Assembly: GCA_037178625.1 (NCBI GenBank)
Contig: CM074128.1
Coordinates: forward strand, 2,852,001 to 2,916,000
Origin: Skeletonema tropicum
Lineage: Eukaryota; Bacillariophyta; Thalassiosirophyceae; Thalassiosirales; Thalassiosiraceae
DNA length: 64,000 nucleotides
Direction of reading: 5' to 3'
Made by a program: the position numbers and the translations under genes. Of this stretch, positions 51,070 to 61,566 are shown piece by piece. The notes below the pieces were generated by a model. It searched no databases. It was not told the DNA's origin and worked only from the letters and a program-made list of their open reading frames with translations. Within the stretch, counting starts at the first letter, position 1. Each line of letters starts with the position of its first letter.

Positions 51070-52972
51070 TCATGTAATGGTGTATCTCCTAGTCCTTCGA
51101 TAAGGCATATCTTCAGTAGGGTCGAATCCAGCCTCTACATCGGCCACATCTGGCATGGCCTCATCATTGTCGTGTTCCTCTCCTTCATTTACAGTTGTAA
51201 GAGGACTACCCTGAGTCGGTGGAGAAGACGTCTTTGACCGACTAATAGTCTCCACTACTGCTTCAGCCACCACACCCTTACCATTCTCCTCTTCTGGTGG
51301 TGGAGGAGAGTTTGCCGCTTCCACACTCCGCTTGACAAACCGACCTTTGACGCGCATTCCTCCGATCTGCCAAATTCTTTACGACAATTATACCGAATCT
51401 TCTTGTTCCACACGCGACGGGCACGTTTGGCGTTGAATTTTTGAATGATGGCTGCTCGTTCGGCTGGAGTGTAAATTCCGATGCGTCCATTTTTGTTGTA
51501 AATCTGTGAAGGAAGGAAACAAAGCAACAGTGATGAGAATTTGATAAGTACGTGTTTGATGATGCAAAATTTGGCTCCTCGTCTTCCACTACAATCTCTG
51601 ATCGCTCTCTTTTTCTCACCTCCTTGTATTTACCCAATGAATGAGGCAGAGTCAACACACCCTTCTCTCCATTCAACCCTCCACCATTCACACCATCTTC
51701 ACCTCCTTCACTCAAATCTTCCAACAGTCGTGATCTAGCCCTACGTAGCAATTCCTCTGGTTCTAATAACGATTCATCAATATCTTCATCCTCTTCCTCT
51801 CCGACATTTGACGTTAGATTCTCCACATGGAAACTTTTGCTAGAAGAATGATGATGATGATGTCGAATAAGTAGAAGAAGATTGATTCTTCCTTTTTGAT
51901 TTGGAGGTAGATACTGGAGGTGTCAAATCGGACTGACACTGAATCTGGACTTGTTCCGAATATATTCTTTGGTTTGTGTTGTCGCTTTGAACGTCTTGAT
52001 GCTGTAGCAACATTCGCTGCCGCTGTAGTATTAGCCGTATTATTCTGCTGCTGTGCCGAATAAGCATTATGATGATCATGATGATCTGGAGAAAATTCCA
52101 TCATTGCACCAAATGGAGAAGTCGAAAACGCATCCCCCTTTTTTATATATCCATTGACATAGTTCTCCTCCACCTTCTTCTCTTCTATCATACGCTTTGT
52201 GGATGCCAACTCCTCTTCGAGTATCGAGGAGGGTAGTACAAAGTGCATCCGATCATTCCGACGGGTGTAGGAATCCCATTTTTCCATTCCCTCGGGGTTG
52301 GAGACGGAGCGTATGCGACCGCCGACTCGTCTACTACTACTATTTTGATTGAATGGAGAGGACGACAAGAGGGAGGTACTGCCATCATTGTTGTGAAAGG
52401 CAAGGATGGATGTGAATCCGCCCTCCGAGTCAACGCTTGTGGGGTATGGTTGTGGCTGCAGTGGTGGCACGGCGGTGGGGATTCGAGGAGGCGGTGGAGG
52501 CATGGCCTCCGAATCGTCATCTGACGATGTCTGATGAGGAGTTATCGTGTTGTTCCTCGCAATAGCGATAGGGGCTGAGCTGTGCATTATTTGATGATGA
52601 TTATGTTGAGCATGATGATGATCTCCTTCCAGTTGCTGCAGAGGAGTATCTCGTTGCATGGCAGCACTTGTCGCCAGGGCAGCCAGGGCGCTAAGTGCAC
52701 CTGAAGCTCCAGTTTCAGTGCGCGGAGGAGCAGCAGCGGGTGTCATTGTTGGCTGGGCTGGTATATAATGTGCACCTACTTGTGTTTGCATCTGAGTATC
52801 GCCGTGCATCAACCCGCTGGTAGCGAAGATAGTTTGAGATGGCCCATCAGCCTGCAGCTTGCTGATGGTGGAAGTTGGAAGAGGTTCTCATGAAATCATC
52901 AGAAGATTCACCAGAGGACGGAAGAGGAATGACCGATTCAGTTTGAGCAGCCACTTCCGCAAACGATGCCAT
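51070..52972 (-). CDS. CCT-motif (CONSTANS-like) transcriptional regulator, frame-shifted
   Basis: From ATG 52972 (MASFAEVAAQTES). A long disordered region rich in His/Ala/Pro has motifs RRSKRQHKPKNIFG and SRRVGGRIRSVSN. The C-terminal CCT motif spans frames: YTPAERAAIIQKFNAKRARR, then VWNKKIRYNCRK, LADRR and MRVKGRFVKRS. An intron (51619-51504, GTGAGA...TTCACAG, 116 bp) precedes the motif in phase 0. CCT motifs bind DNA/NF-Y partners in CONSTANS, PRR and TOC1 proteins. No B-box or receiver domain is seen. Frame changes near 52860, 51840, 51400 and 51360. An acidic C-terminal tail follows. Confidence 0.75.
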
Positions 52973-53551
52973 TGTTTGGCTGCAAGAGAGAAGTGGTGGT
53001 TTAGGGCGACCGCCTCAATGGAGTATTGTCTCTTATGCGTTCTGGATACGCACTTGGTCTTGTACGAAGTACCAGCCCGTGCTTTGAGTGAATTGGCGTT
53101 GTGGGACAGTGTTGTGAGTTCTCTCATCCCAATGTGCGGCTCTCGTGCGTACAAATCGCTTTCTGTTGTTCTGCTCATCTTGAAGGAAGTGTCTTCGATG
53201 ATCACCGATCACCGATAGATGCAGCTGACATTCCCATGCCCATCAAGGTGAGGTTTTGTATGGTTGTTGAATTGTGTGACATGCAAGGTAGTTTATGTTG
53301 AAGTATGGGCATGCTAAAATCTGATATTGTAACCACTGTGATGAGAACGCGTGGAAGACACTCATTCCCTTGCCGCCACACTCGCCACCGGCCACCGCGC
53401 CATCCACGGCTTCGATCTTCACTTTTTGCATTCGCTTGTGCTCGCTTGTGCGTGTGCTGAAAATGTTGTAAGTGATACATCTATACTTCGTTGGTTGTTG
53501 GCACGCGGCAGTTAGTTTCAACCAATACAATAGTTAGATACATTGGCAGGC
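52973..53551. other. intergenic region, nothing recognised
   Basis: 579 bp between divergent genes; contains GATCACCGATCACCGATA near 53200. Both promoters lie here by position. Confidence 0.45.
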
Positions 53552-54515
53552 ATGATGAGGTCGTCTTCGTCATCGGCGTATTGTGCAGTAGCAGCCGCCC
53601 TCTTTCTTCTGCAGCATTCAGTCGCAGGATTGCTTGTCGATGCGTTTGTTACCCCTAACGAAGTATCATCATCGCACGTCGCACTACATGCCAAAGTCAT
53701 ACGTGTCTGTCAAAGTCCAGGTTGCCGCGATGATGGAGGAAAAGACACTTTAGATTCGTTAACAGCGTTGGCATCTCCTGGGTGTCAAGTTATGAAGGGA
53801 GGTTGTGTCAGTTTATGTGGTTCAGGACCAGTTGTAGAGATTCCTACCCAATGGGGAAGATGTGATGACAATATCATCCATCAAGAGAAAGAAAGTCAAA
53901 GGAGATGCATTGATATCTCTGTTAGAGGAATTATCCGATGATGAAGAAGCAGATATATCTAGCTTTATGCGGCAACGATTAATCATGGGATATGAACAAT
54001 CACTCGAGGCAAAAGCAGCGTATGAAGCGAAGGATTATCAGTCTGCTGTACAATTATATGAAGAAGCCATTCAAACTGGTAGAAAGCCAGCCATGGCATT
54101 AGAAGAAGCACGATCATCGGTCGATAGCAATCATGATAGTATCAAAGGTGTCTATTGGCTTGTGGATTCGTTTCGCAATTCGTGCAGGGCAAGACTTGCT
54201 CTGAAGGACATTGATGGCGCTCGTAGAGATGCGTTTGCGGCCACAGTATTCTCTCAGAACATGGATGCTGATGCCCATATGTGTTTAGCCGAAGTATGTC
54301 AAGCTTCGAAGGACAAGATGGGTGAGTTACAAGCAACTAAAGCTGCAGTACAACAGTACCAACGGTTGGAGGATGAGTATTCCAAGCCAATGCCTGGAAA
54401 AGATGCGGTCGCGAGAGCCGAAGCTGCCAAGATTAAGAACAATGCGAGTACTGTCAAGAGGGAATTAGGTTTTAGAGTGATGAAATTGGAAAATGAATTG
54501 AAATCATCTTCGTAA
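53552..54515 (+). CDS. plastid-type [2Fe-2S] ferredoxin-like domain fused to TPR helices
   Basis: Signal peptide MMRSSSSSAYCAVAAALFLL and VDAF-V site suggest plastid targeting. A thioredoxin-like [2Fe-2S] ferredoxin motif follows: VIRVCQSPGCRDDGG ... GCQVMKGGCVSLCGSGPVV, with cysteines spaced as CxxxxC...CxxxC. After a one-base frame change near 53870 come TPR-like helices (GYEQSLEAKAAYEAKDYQSAVQLYEEA, then ARLALKDIDGARRDAFAA). The protein ends in a Lys-rich helix. A ferredoxin-like electron carrier with a protein-interaction module is inferred; partner unknown. Confidence 0.7.
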
Positions 54516-54571
54516 AAGCTCTATTTATAACTCCACTAAATATACTGTAGCATAAAAATGTACATATTACC

Positions 54572-56739
54572 CTATTCTTTGCAATGCAGTTGTCCTTGAT
54601 TAGGCCCTGCTTCGCTCGGGTTGTAATGTTTATCTACTTGACCAGCCTTGTGAAATGACGCCGGAGATGAGGGACGATTGCCTGATGCCGAGCGAGCATC
54701 AGTAGATGACGACCTACTCCCGCTGGTTCTGCTCATTCTTCCACTGTCAACAGACATGGCGCTAGCTCCCATTACACTTCCCTGGTCATCTGCGTGTTGG
54801 GTCATACCTTTCACACTGTTATCTAGCATGACACTGATACCCATCATACTATCTTGATCACCAATGTTCGAAAGACCCAAAGAAGGAACCGGTATGCTGG
54901 AATCACCGATAGACATCGTTGTATGGTGGAGCGGTTTAAGTGGAGAGAGAGGGCCGTCATTGAATACATTTAACAAGGATGCTCCACCTATCGACTCATC
55001 GGCTTGCGAGATGTTCTCAGTTCCAGTCAGCGACATTTTTTCAAGGTCCAAACTGTGCTCGGGTGAAAATGGATACTTCGGATTTTGAAGCGGCGAACGT
55101 GTCAGTGGTGAAGCAAGTGGACTTGGATTCATCATTGCTCCTCCTTCAGCAGATGCAGGCATCGACCAATCTACTTGGATTTTGCCACTGTTGGATGGAA
55201 CGCGATGACTCCTATTCTTAGCGTGTCTTCTTCTACTAGCCTTGGGTGACCGCGCAGGAGGGAGATTTGATGGCTCCCTCGCCACTGGTCCATGAGAGAC
55301 AAGCTCTACTTCTTGGCCAACATCACCAGATATTTCGTCTTCCATTGCTTGCAAATAGTAGCTCAAGCTATCACCTGTTTTGGTACTCATGATACCAGAC
55401 ATTACCGACTTGCTTGCGCTTGCGACTGAATCGTCTGGACTTAGATCACTTTCACCTGTGGGCTTTGGGGGAGGGAAGCCCCTTGCTGGAGTGGGATAGT
55501 TCGCATCATTTGAAGATCCAGGGGGAGGCTTCTTCGATCGATTGCGTTTCTTTGGTTTAATTAGGAGAGGGATACCACCCCCAACCATTGTGCTCTCAGG
55601 GTGGACTTGACCTGGTCCAGCAGGAGGCTGAAATTGCACATGCCTAACACTAACACCTGCTTCGGCAGCAGGCACTGGAGGATGGCATCTGTTGGCTAGC
55701 TGCATATGCGCCACTATGGAACATCGATTGCTGTTGCGCCAGTGGATCTTGTGAAGGAGGATCTCTGCTTTGTGGAGGAGGCATCATTTGCTGCTGCCCT
55801 GGAGATGGCGCCGCTATACCATGTTGCGGAGAAGGTATCCGCGTTTGTTGAGGGGGAGGAGGCATCATTGGTTTCTGCGATCCTCCATACATGTGATCAT
55901 AAGAATATTGAGGATTAGGTTGTGGATGTGGATTCTGCTGATGATGATAGAAAGAACCATGGTGCGGATTGACGTCCTGTGTAGATGGTTGTTGTAGATC
56001 TAGCTGACTGTGCCCCTGGGTATTGTAAGGCCACTGATGAGGAATATGTTGTCCAGGCATAATTTGATGCTGAGATTGAGGAACTTGCGGCTGATTTCGT
56101 TGCTGCAATGGGGGTTGCGCAGTCGGATTCCATTGCTGCTGTGCATACTGCTGCTGTGCCAATTGTTGTTGTTGCTGTGCCAAGTGCTGTTGTTGCCGTG
56201 CAATCTGCTGTTGCTGTTGCGCGAGCTGCTGTTGCTGCTCTTGAAGATGCTTTTTGCTTTTCTCGCTGCGCATTTGCAATAGAAGTGGCTGGCATTGGCA
56301 TCCCCTTGACTGCTTCGTCGGGGTCTTCTCCTGCAGCAATTGCCACCTGTCTAGCTTGTTCGCGCTTCGCTTCATAATATTCATTTTCCATCTGAATCCT
56401 CACGTCTTTTGAATTTTCACGCAGTGCTTGGCTCGTCTTCTCGCGTGCTTTCTCTTCCCCGATATCAAACCAAGTTTGGGAGTCAGCATCTTTCTGTAAA
56501 AACCTCCCCGGAGGATCCATTTTGCGAATTTGGTCAACAATGCTCGTAGCAATTAAGCGCTTCTCTCTTTTAAAGCGAGCTGTGAGATATACCCGCTTTT
56601 TGCTTTCAACTATACTGCGGTACTGCTCATTACCATGGTGGGAGTTGATGGTCCCTCCTCTGCCGCAAAGAACATCATTTTTATTTGGTGTACTAGTGCG
56701 ATATATCTCATCCGAAGAAGAGACATTGTCGGGATTCAT
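54572..56739 (-). CDS. DUF6824 protein with polyQ and Pro-rich tail, frame-shifted
   Basis: N-terminal DUF6824: NDVLCGRGGTINSHHGNEQY, VYLTARFKREKRLIATSIVDQIRKMDPPGRFL and WFDIGEEKAREKTSQALRE. This block is abundant in diatoms and lacks a known function. After frame changes near 56300 and 55690 it continues as a Gln-rich run (QQQQQLAQQQQQIAR), Pro/Met-rich linker and a Ser-rich tail ending QLHCKE. The composition suggests a transcription-cofactor-like protein, but that is inference. The start MNPDNVSSSDEIYRT is well placed. Confidence 0.75.
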
Positions 56740-57337
56740 GCTGCAAGATGAAGTGAGGTTTGAAAACCCTCTTACTCCTTACTGGTAAGGTATACCAGCA
56801 CACAGGTTGATGCTATTATCAAAAAGTAGGATGGCCGCTTTAGGATACTACTTCGACTCTCCGCCTCTCGTCCGTCACGATAAGTCGATGACCAGAACCA
56901 GAAGGGCAAGTTGTGTTCGGTCTCAACTCTATCTCGCTCTCACAAAATCGCCATCGTCGGTTACGGTGGTGAAAATATCGGTCGTTGAGTGAGAAATACT
57001 AATTCCTTTGTAGAAATACAGTTGTGGGATCGCGGATTGATCTTGTTAACCTTGCCAAGATAGGAGTAGATGGATGCTTCCAGCCCTTCTCCCCATCTCC
57101 TTCCCAACCTCTTTGACATCGACACGTCACGTTCACGTCACCTGGCGGCTGGTGGGGCTGGCGCCTGGCGCCTGGCGCCTGGCGCGCCAGTCCGCAATCC
57201 TGTCCATCGGCGCACAGCGCACAGCAGGCGCAGATAGCTAGCACACGAGAACAGAGAACAGAAGATGATAGCCAACACTTCTGAAGGTGAACTCTTGCAT
57301 TGTTTAGCCTGCATATCAACAACAACAATCTGGTAAC
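56740..57337. other. intergenic region with TGGCGCC repeats
   Basis: 598 bp. TGGCGCC x4 at 57159-57187. No gene recognised; the remainder is 5' flanks of divergent genes. Confidence 0.6.
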
Positions 57338-57744
57338 ATGGCAACTGTAAGGGACTGCAATATATTTTTTGCGTCGTTCTTTTATCATCATTTTCATCTA
57401 AATCAGTCATCTCATTACCTTTTCACTTCTCATGTCTTTATGCATGTTGCAGGAAACGTCCAATACAATTGCCGAGCTCCAATCTCGGCTCAGTGATCTC
57501 GAACTATCCAAAACATCATAACGATGTGAGCGCCATAATTCAGAAAGAACGGACAGAAATGTTGCTCAGTCTAAGAAAGATAATGGAGACAATGAAAGCA
57601 GAAGCGGCGGAAGGGGGAGGAGCCAGTAGTAAAGAGTTGGAGAAACTAAGGGCTGAAAATGAAGAGTTGAAGAAAATAAATGCAAAACAAAATTATCGGA
57701 TTGAACACTTGGTACACAATTTGAGGGATGTCGTGGATAAATAA
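57338..57744 (+). CDS. small coiled-coil protein, unknown function
   Basis: First exon ATG GCA ACT (57338-57346), donor GTAAGG, intron to 57452 (106 bp, ending GTTGCAG). The second exon starts GAAACGTCC and reads ETSNTIAELQSRLSDLELSK, then changes frame near 57500 to NDVSAIIQKERTEMLLSLRK and LEKLRAENEELKKINAKQNYRIEHLVHNLRDVV. About 90 residues with a predicted parallel coiled coil. No named family recognised. The three-codon first exon is inferred from splice signals. Confidence 0.6.
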
Positions 57745-58000
57745 TTTCAGAAGTCGATGCAATCCTCTAGTCGATGGATCGTCTCTACAACAAAACTGGA
57801 ATGGAGTAAAAAACAAAAATTCCACACATTCAAAAACTTTGATGCTAAGTAACGTATCTTAGCAACATATTTACCTACATAAACCCTCTTCAACCAATCA
57901 TCGCTGTGTAGAAATTCCAAACTCCTTAATCTGGGCTGGGGAAATGGTTTCACTGTTCAAAGAAATCTCCAGAAGTTCAGAATTAATGCACCAATCCCTA
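57745..58000. other. 3' flanking region, nothing recognised
   Basis: 256 bp between convergent genes, AT-rich. Confidence 0.5.
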
Positions 58001-58991
58001 TCAGTTCTTTGCCTTCTTCGTAGGAACATGGTTATTCAATGGCAAAGGAGAAGAAGCAACTTCGAGGATCCTGCTTTCGTTCCAATCCAAAGACATGAGT
58101 GATTGCACTACAAGTGCAGCTACATCCTCTCGATACACTGGTCGCTCGTTTTCGTACACTTCAGTTTTCAATTGGGTAGATGAATTCAGGCTGGTATTTA
58201 GACACTGCCAATGAGTCTTTTACCCCTTTATCAAACGAGAAGGAAATATCTTTGATCAATTTACCCTTGATACGGAGATATGTGTAGGGGATGCCCGCTT
58301 CTTCCAGGATGTTGATAAACACCATCGGGTCAGGAGTCCTTGGCGTCTCAATAACAAACACGTGTTTCATGGACCCCGATTCAACTAGGGCTTGCAACGA
58401 ATTTGAGAATATTTGAGCGTGATACTCAGAGTCATCACTAGGGACATCATTCTCCCAGGCACCATACTTTTCATCCAAATAAAAGTCGTAGGTCTTGTCG
58501 TTGGGAGTTTTCTCATAAGTATTCAGCGTCACGGCCCTCTTCTCGAGCTGATACACAGTACCTAGCACTGCTGCATCGTACGATTGTACTCGTTCAATAA
58601 TGTGGTCGACATCAGATGTATCTATCAAGCGCACCAAGTCCTCTCCTGCGTATGCCAATTTGAAAGCAGATCCAAGCACTTTGTTCATTGCCTCCGCTGA
58701 ACTTGCAGTGGCGGCGATAGCTCTTGGACTTGACAGTCCTGAAATACCTGTGCCGTAGAGCGAGCCAGCACGTTGAAGGAATCCAAACACGGCAGAACCA
58801 AGGTATCCTCCAGCGCCGAAAACGCAAATCTTCTTCTTTTCAAACGGTTTAGATGCACAACCTTTGGGCTCGTTGAGCATCTGCAACGAAGTTAGTCTGC
58901 GCCCGCCTTCGATGCCACCGAGCGAAAACGCATCGGCTGAGAGAGCAGCTGCGGCAACGCAGACGAAGAAGAAACTATTGCAAGACACCAT
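58001..58991 (-). CDS. plastid-type NAD(P)-binding Rossmann protein (SDR/NmrA-like)
   Basis: Signal peptide MVSCNSFFFVCVAAAALSA and ADAF-S site with basic follow-on (GGRRL) indicate plastid import. Rossmann motif KICVFGAGGYLGSAVFGFL. Later segments KHVFVIETPRTPDP, GIPYTYLRIKGKLI and, in a shifted frame after 58170, KTEVYENERPVYREDVAALVVQSL, typical of the C-terminus of NAD(P)H-binding SDRs. It lacks a clear YxxxK, so atypical SDR. Frame change near 58165. Substrate unknown; such plastid proteins often act in complex assembly. Confidence 0.7.
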
Positions 58992-59181
58992 TGGATGATT
59001 ATGTACTCTCTACTTGAGAGGAAAACAGCGGGCGGTGAAGATGAAGATTTCTGTTGGAACAACATGCATTCTTTGAAGATAAAGATGAAGATGGACACGT
59101 ACGCGCTGCAAGCCTTCGTTTGATATAAGGGCTCTCGCTAGAGGGCTGAACGCGTGCGTAATAAATATGTTGCAACCTCTA

Positions 59182-59209
59182 TTGCAACTTGCAACTTGCA
59201 ACTTGCAAC
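59182..59209. repeat. TTGCAAC tandem repeat x4
   Basis: Four perfect TTGCAAC units in the 304-bp divergent promoter gap between the SDR gene and the PDI gene (58992-59295). A possible factor-binding array; function unknown. Confidence 0.75.
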
Positions 59210-59295
59210 TCACCGCTCACCATTCTATTTGCACATACATGTTATGGTGCACGCGAGCGAACACTACCAACATTGATCATAACGCAATCAATACG

Positions 59296-60051
59296 ATGAA
59301 GATCCAAATCTCTCTCCTCGCAGGTCTTTTGGGTTTTGCTGCTGGTAAGTCGCCAGAGCTAGACCCAGCATCATTCGATGAAGTAATTCACTCGAAGAAT
59401 GCCTTCGTCAAGTTTTATGCTCCGGTAAGTGAAAGATCCTGTTTGGTTCAGCCCTCGGCGCATGAGGACTCCAATTTTTGGGTGAATTGTGTGTGGACAA
59501 GATCGTACAGCATTTCCTGCTTTGATATCATTTCTCAACTTGTTTTACTATATTATTTACAGTGGTGTGGTCATTGCAAAGCTTTAGCTCCAGATTGGGA
59601 TAAATTAGCGGACATGTATGCATCTTCAAAATCGGTAGCAATCGCATCTGTAGACTGTACAACTGATGAAAATGACGAGTTGTGCCATCAATATGGTGTC
59701 CAAGGATATCCTACGCTAAAATATTTCACTGACGGAAACACAATGGGCGAAGATTATCAAGGTGCACGCAGTCTGGAGGCACTCGAGCAATTTGCAAATG
59801 ATACTCTCAACAAAAAATGCATCGTTGGTTCAGAAGAGGAGATGGCAAAAGATACGTCGATGTGTTCTGACAAAGAGAAGGAGTATGCTAAGAAGATGAG
59901 GGGCAAGACCGCTGAAGAGCAAAAGGCTCAAATTGAAAGATTAGAAAAGTTGAAGAATGGCAAAATGAAGCCTGAGTTGAGGACTTGGCTCTTCCAGCGG
60001 CTTCACATTTTGAAAGGATTGGGAAATGCCGATGGTAAGGATGAGCTCTAA
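59296..60051 (+). CDS. single-domain protein disulfide isomerase, ER-retained
   Basis: Exons 59296-59424 and 59563-60051; the 138-bp intron (GTAAGTG...TTTACAG) is a multiple of three, so read-through would not shift the frame, but splicing rejoins FVKFYAP|WCGHCKALAPDW. 205 residues. N-terminal signal peptide (ISLLAGLLGFAAG). Thioredoxin domain with WCGHC active site and cis-Pro YPTLKYF. Short helical C-terminus and a C-terminal KDEL. ER lumen oxidative folding is the expected role. Confidence 0.85.
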   Translation: MKIQISLLAGLLGFAAGKSPELDPASFDEVIHSKNAFVKFYAPVSERSCLVQPSAHEDSNFWVNCVWTRSYSISCFDIISQLVLLYYLQWCGHCKALAPDWDKLADMYASSKSVAIASVDCTTDENDELCHQYGVQGYPTLKYFTDGNTMGEDYQGARSLEALEQFANDTLNKKCIVGSEEEMAKDTSMCSDKEKEYAKKMRGKTAEEQKAQIERLEKLKNGKMKPELRTWLFQRLHILKGLGNADGKDEL

Positions 60052-60108
60052 ATATTTCACAAATAGATGAAAGATGTTTTATGCGGAGAGATACTCTATA
60101 AGTATTCA

Positions 60109-61365
60109 TTATGTCCCACTGGCAGGTAATCCTAGAGACTGCTTGATTTGATCATATATTACAAGCTGGAATGTAATTATACAGCCAACATGAATGAATC
60201 TTGCATTTAAACCTCTGAAAAAGGCAAAGATGCCTCCATCTTGGTACACTCGTTGTATTGTTTCAAAAAAGTTGCCTTTGGTGCCATCGCTGTTCTTGTA
60301 CGTAGCGGTGAGCAACACGTCTCCCGGATGACTTGCCAGGCAAGCTACAATTGATGCCATGAATGCAGCACCGACCTCGACCTCCAGCGCTATTCCATTC
60401 TTGGGCAGGAATGTCAAACCTAATAAAGTACCGTAAAGCATGCCAGCAAACAAGTCAAAGGAGACCTGCTTGCCCATTGTGTATGGTACTTGCTTTGAAA
60501 GCATTGGTGCGAGTCCTTTTTGAAATGGACTCAGGATTCCATCTTCCTTCACTACTTTCGACAGGCCGTCTATCAGACCGTTCGCAAATGATGGATCTGT
60601 TACTAGTTTGATGCGTGTCTCTTCCATTGGGCATAGAATAATGGAGGCAAGCGCGCCTGCACAAATGGCTGCCACTAAATACGGTTGTGAAGGATCTGTT
60701 ACGCCATCACACAATGACAGAAATATTGGCTTTAGGGTCTCGTAGACACCGAATTTTAGCGCTCCTTCCACACCGTATCCAATGACTGTTGGGCCAAGAC
60801 CCGCAGTCAACGCTTGTGGGCCTTCTGCTTCAACTATTCTAAGTGCTGCTTTCGTCGGGGAAAGGTCTGCAAGTGCTGCATCGCTTTGCATTTTCGTTTT
60901 CACTACATCAATCGGTGTTGTGATACCGTGGGATATTGCAGCAGAAGCTCCCCCGGCGATGAAGAACCTTGGGTCTGATGCTTTCTTTTTTGAAACATGT
61001 GTCACAGGCTTTGACAACGTTTTGTCGTCATCATCCGTGACTTCTCTATTTGGTGGTGGGCTCGATACTATCAGTTCGCCTTGCAATGTGGATGGCGTCG
61101 CTGTTACTGGTGCTAGATCATCGTCAGTTGCTGCCAGAGAATTATCAGGTTTGATTGATAGTATCGAAAGCGTAAGTAATGCATTTCGCACAAACACTCT
61201 TCTGTCTGTAACATCATCAAATTGCTCTTCGTACTCTGAAATGAAAGCACCAGTAGCTACTACGTGTCGGCAGTCATTGTGTCGAGGATGATGATAATGA
61301 GACTGTTGGAAAGCAACAGCCACTTGCAGCCAGAGCACGTGAGAGAGGAGGTGTTTCAATATCAT
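60109..61365 (-). CDS. mitochondrial-carrier-family phosphate carrier-like protein with plastid-type N-terminus
   Basis: 418 residues, no frame break. The N-terminus MILKHLLSHVLWLQVAVAFQQSHYHHPRHND has a hydrophobic segment and an AVAF-Q site, the plastid bipartite pattern. The core (residues ~130-410) is a three-repeat SLC25 carrier: repeat signatures HGITTPIDVVKTKMQ, LASIILCPMEETRIKL and LASHPGDVLLTATYK. The FFIAGGASAAISHG and RGLNARFIHVGCIITFQLVIYD segments resemble phosphate carriers (SLC25A3/PHT3). If plastid-targeted it may move phosphate or a nucleotide across a plastid-surrounding membrane; the location is inferred from sequence only. Confidence 0.75.
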   Translation of the reverse strand: MILKHLLSHVLWLQVAVAFQQSHYHHPRHNDCRHVVATGAFISEYEEQFDDVTDRRVFVRNALLTLSILSIKPDNSLAATDDDLAPVTATPSTLQGELIVSSPPPNREVTDDDDKTLSKPVTHVSKKKASDPRFFIAGGASAAISHGITTPIDVVKTKMQSDAALADLSPTKAALRIVEAEGPQALTAGLGPTVIGYGVEGALKFGVYETLKPIFLSLCDGVTDPSQPYLVAAICAGALASIILCPMEETRIKLVTDPSFANGLIDGLSKVVKEDGILSPFQKGLAPMLSKQVPYTMGKQVSFDLFAGMLYGTLLGLTFLPKNGIALEVEVGAAFMASIVACLASHPGDVLLTATYKNSDGTKGNFFETIQRVYQDGGIFAFFRGLNARFIHVGCIITFQLVIYDQIKQSLGLPASGT

Positions 61366-61566
61366 TGTTTTGTTTAGTCCTCACACACTTGATTCATCTT
61401 TCAAAAAAATCGTGTTCCTCGTCTTTGAGATTGCGTACGATAGGAATCAGTATCAATTTGTCCGCACTCACATCAAATCATCTAACTTGACGACCTCCTT
61501 CTTGCTTGCATTGCTGAGGGGCGATGCTCTTCCCTAGTGGGCGTACATATTGCGTATTGAGGGATC

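Noticed and set aside
59425..59562. Insertion in the PDI thioredoxin domain
   Set aside because: Bounded by GTAAGT and TTTACAG and splits the conserved YAP|WCGHC motif, so it is an intron that happens to be a multiple of three.
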